A DNA stretch of 64,000 nt from Variovorax boronicumulans (GTDB taxonomy: Bacteria > Pseudomonadota > Gammaproteobacteria > Burkholderiales > Burkholderiaceae_C). The notes under the pieces were generated by a model. The model worked only from the letters and a program-made list of their open reading frames with translations, was not told the origin of the DNA and did not search any database. Below, piece by piece: positions 63,113-64,000 of the stretch (its first letter is position 1; every line of letters starts with the position of its first letter). The position numbers were made by a program, and so were the translations under genes. The stretch is from positions 496,001 to 560,000 of the forward strand of contig NZ_JARXVG010000002.1 of NCBI RefSeq assembly GCF_029892485.1, written 5' to 3'.

Positions 63113-64000
63113 GTGACTTCTTCCGCTTCATCCGACACCCAACTTCTCAAGACGCCGCTGTACGACCTCCACGTGGAGCTCGGCGCCCGCATGGTGCCCT
63201 TCGCGGGCTACGCCATGCCGGTGCAATACCCCGCCGGATTGATGGCCGAGCACAGGCACACGCGCGATGCAGCGGGCCTCTTCGACATCTCGCACATGGG
63301 CCAGCTGCGCCTCGTCGGCCCCGACGCCGCCGCCGCCTTCGAGACCCTGATGCCCGTCGACGTGATCGACCTGCCCGCCGGCAAGCAGCGCTATGGCCTG
63401 CTGCTGAACGACGAGGGCGGCATCCTCGACGACCTGATGTTCTTCAATGAAGGCCACGGCTCGATCTTCGTGATCGTGAACGGCGCCTGCAAGGTGGCCG
63501 ACATCGCGCACATCCAGCAGAAGATCGGCGCGCGCTGCGAAGTCCAGCCCCTGCCCGACCACGCGCTGCTCGCGCTGCAGGGCCCGCAGGCTGCGGCCAC
63601 GCTGGCGCGGCTGTCGCCCGGCGTCGAGCGCTTCGTGTTCATGACGGGCGGTGCGGTGCAGATCGGAGGCATCGCGGCCTTCGTCACGCGCAGCGGCTAC
63701 ACGGGTGAAGACGGTTTCGAGATCTCCGTGGCCGCCAAGGACGCCGACGCCCTCGCCCGCCTGCTGCTGGCCCAGCCCGAGGTCAAGCCCATCGGCCTGG
63801 GCGCCCGCAACTCGCTGCGGCTGGAAGCGGGCCTGTGCCTCTACGGCAACGACATCGACACCACCACCACGCCCGTCGAGGCCTCGCTCAACTGGGCGAT
63901 GCAGAAGGTGCGCCGCACGGGCGGTGCGCGCGAAGGCGGCTTTCCGGGCGCGGCAAAGATCCTCGCTCAACTCACCGCCGCGACCGTCGGCGCAGCCGGC
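63113..64000 (+). CDS. gcvT: Glycine cleavage system aminomethyltransferase (T protein), 3' end missing
   Basis: The first 296 codons are present and the gene runs off the right edge. It starts at GTG (63113), about 10 bp after a GGAG site; an ATG at 63079 is out of frame. Motifs are KTPLYDLHVELGARMVPFAG, HTRDAAGLFDISHMGQLRL, FVTRSGYTGEDGFEISV, and LGARNSLRLEAGLCLYGNDI with the Arg/Glu set around folate. It releases ammonia and passes the methylene group to tetrahydrofolate. The upstream glycine riboswitch strongly supports the call; gcvH and gcvP probably follow outside the window. Confidence 0.96.
   Translation, partial: MTSSASSDTQLLKTPLYDLHVELGARMVPFAGYAMPVQYPAGLMAEHRHTRDAAGLFDISHMGQLRLVGPDAAAAFETLMPVDVIDLPAGKQRYGLLLNDEGGILDDLMFFNEGHGSIFVIVNGACKVADIAHIQQKIGARCEVQPLPDHALLALQGPQAAATLARLSPGVERFVFMTGGAVQIGGIAAFVTRSGYTGEDGFEISVAAKDADALARLLLAQPEVKPIGLGARNSLRLEAGLCLYGNDIDTTTTPVEASLNWAMQKVRRTGGAREGGFPGAAKILAQLTAATVGAAG

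Overview
The window is high-GC DNA (about two thirds G+C by eye) with dense, often 4-bp-overlapping operons and a large catabolic and transport repertoire with many LysR regulators. Gene content and family resemblance point to a Comamonadaceae betaproteobacterium, most likely Variovorax. That assignment is inference from protein style, not from a marker gene. No tRNA, rRNA, insertion sequence, prophage or CRISPR array was seen. About 60 protein genes are supported; both end genes (pxpA and gcvT) run off the window.

Layout. 1-5.7 kb: a 5-oxoproline/D-glutamate module on the minus strand (DUF1445 cyclase or hydro-lyase, MFS carrier, urea-carboxylase-like biotin carboxylase, pxpB, pxpC, pxpA), divergent from a LysR regulator. 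6.8-11.5 kb: valine/isobutyrate degradation (mmsA, acyl-CoA dehydrogenase, HIBYL-CoA hydrolase, mmsB), divergent from another LysR, followed by an aminotransferase. 13.9-17.1 kb: a DUF4241/ankyrin protein, then scoAB (3-oxoacid CoA-transferase) divergent from a PAS-LuxR regulator across a perfect palindrome. 17.3-19.1 kb: a 48-aa membrane peptide, a broken tctC-type gene and a LysR gene. 19.2-34.6 kb: a complete myo-inositol locus, with iolA, the minus operon iolG-second dehydrogenase-iolR(RpiR), the plus operon of an inositol-type ABC transporter (binding protein, ATPase, permease), then iolC fused to an aldolase-like domain, iolD, iolE and iolB, and a LamB-type porin. Imported inositol would be oxidised by the dehydrogenases, dehydrated (IolE), hydrolysed (IolD), isomerised (IolB), phosphorylated and cleaved (IolC and its fused domain), and the semialdehyde converted by IolA.

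34.7-38.6 kb: a leucine-carboxyl-methyltransferase-like enzyme, Tat-exported OpgD, an SDR and an FKBP. 38.7-42.4 kb: ethanolamine permease with EutB and EutC, with no microcompartment genes. 42.4-44.0 kb: hipBA with a 39-bp AT-rich nested palindrome. 44.1-48.4 kb: katG with an OxyR-type site, a HAD phosphatase lipoprotein and an AhpD-like protein. 48.4-53.7 kb: an envelope-modification locus (EptA phosphoethanolamine transferase and two PAP2 phosphatases) divergent from an OmpR/PmrA-type two-component system, with repeated CCTGAA half-sites at 10-11 bp spacing at both promoters. 53.7-55.8 kb: SDR, EamA exporter and thioesterase, translationally coupled by 4-bp overlaps, one of which implies a CTG start. 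55.9-60.7 kb: ETF-ubiquinone oxidoreductase and a DctPQM TRAP transporter. 60.7-62.7 kb: two hypothetical proteins, an unrecognised 58-aa ORF and an H-NS-like protein. 62.9-64 kb: a tandem glycine riboswitch leading into gcvT.

No clearly new defence or mobile system was found. The most unusual items are the carboxylase-equipped Pxp cluster, the CCTGAA regulon, the palindromic operators of scoAB/luxR and hipBA, the structured linker in the glycine riboswitch and the internally deleted tctC.
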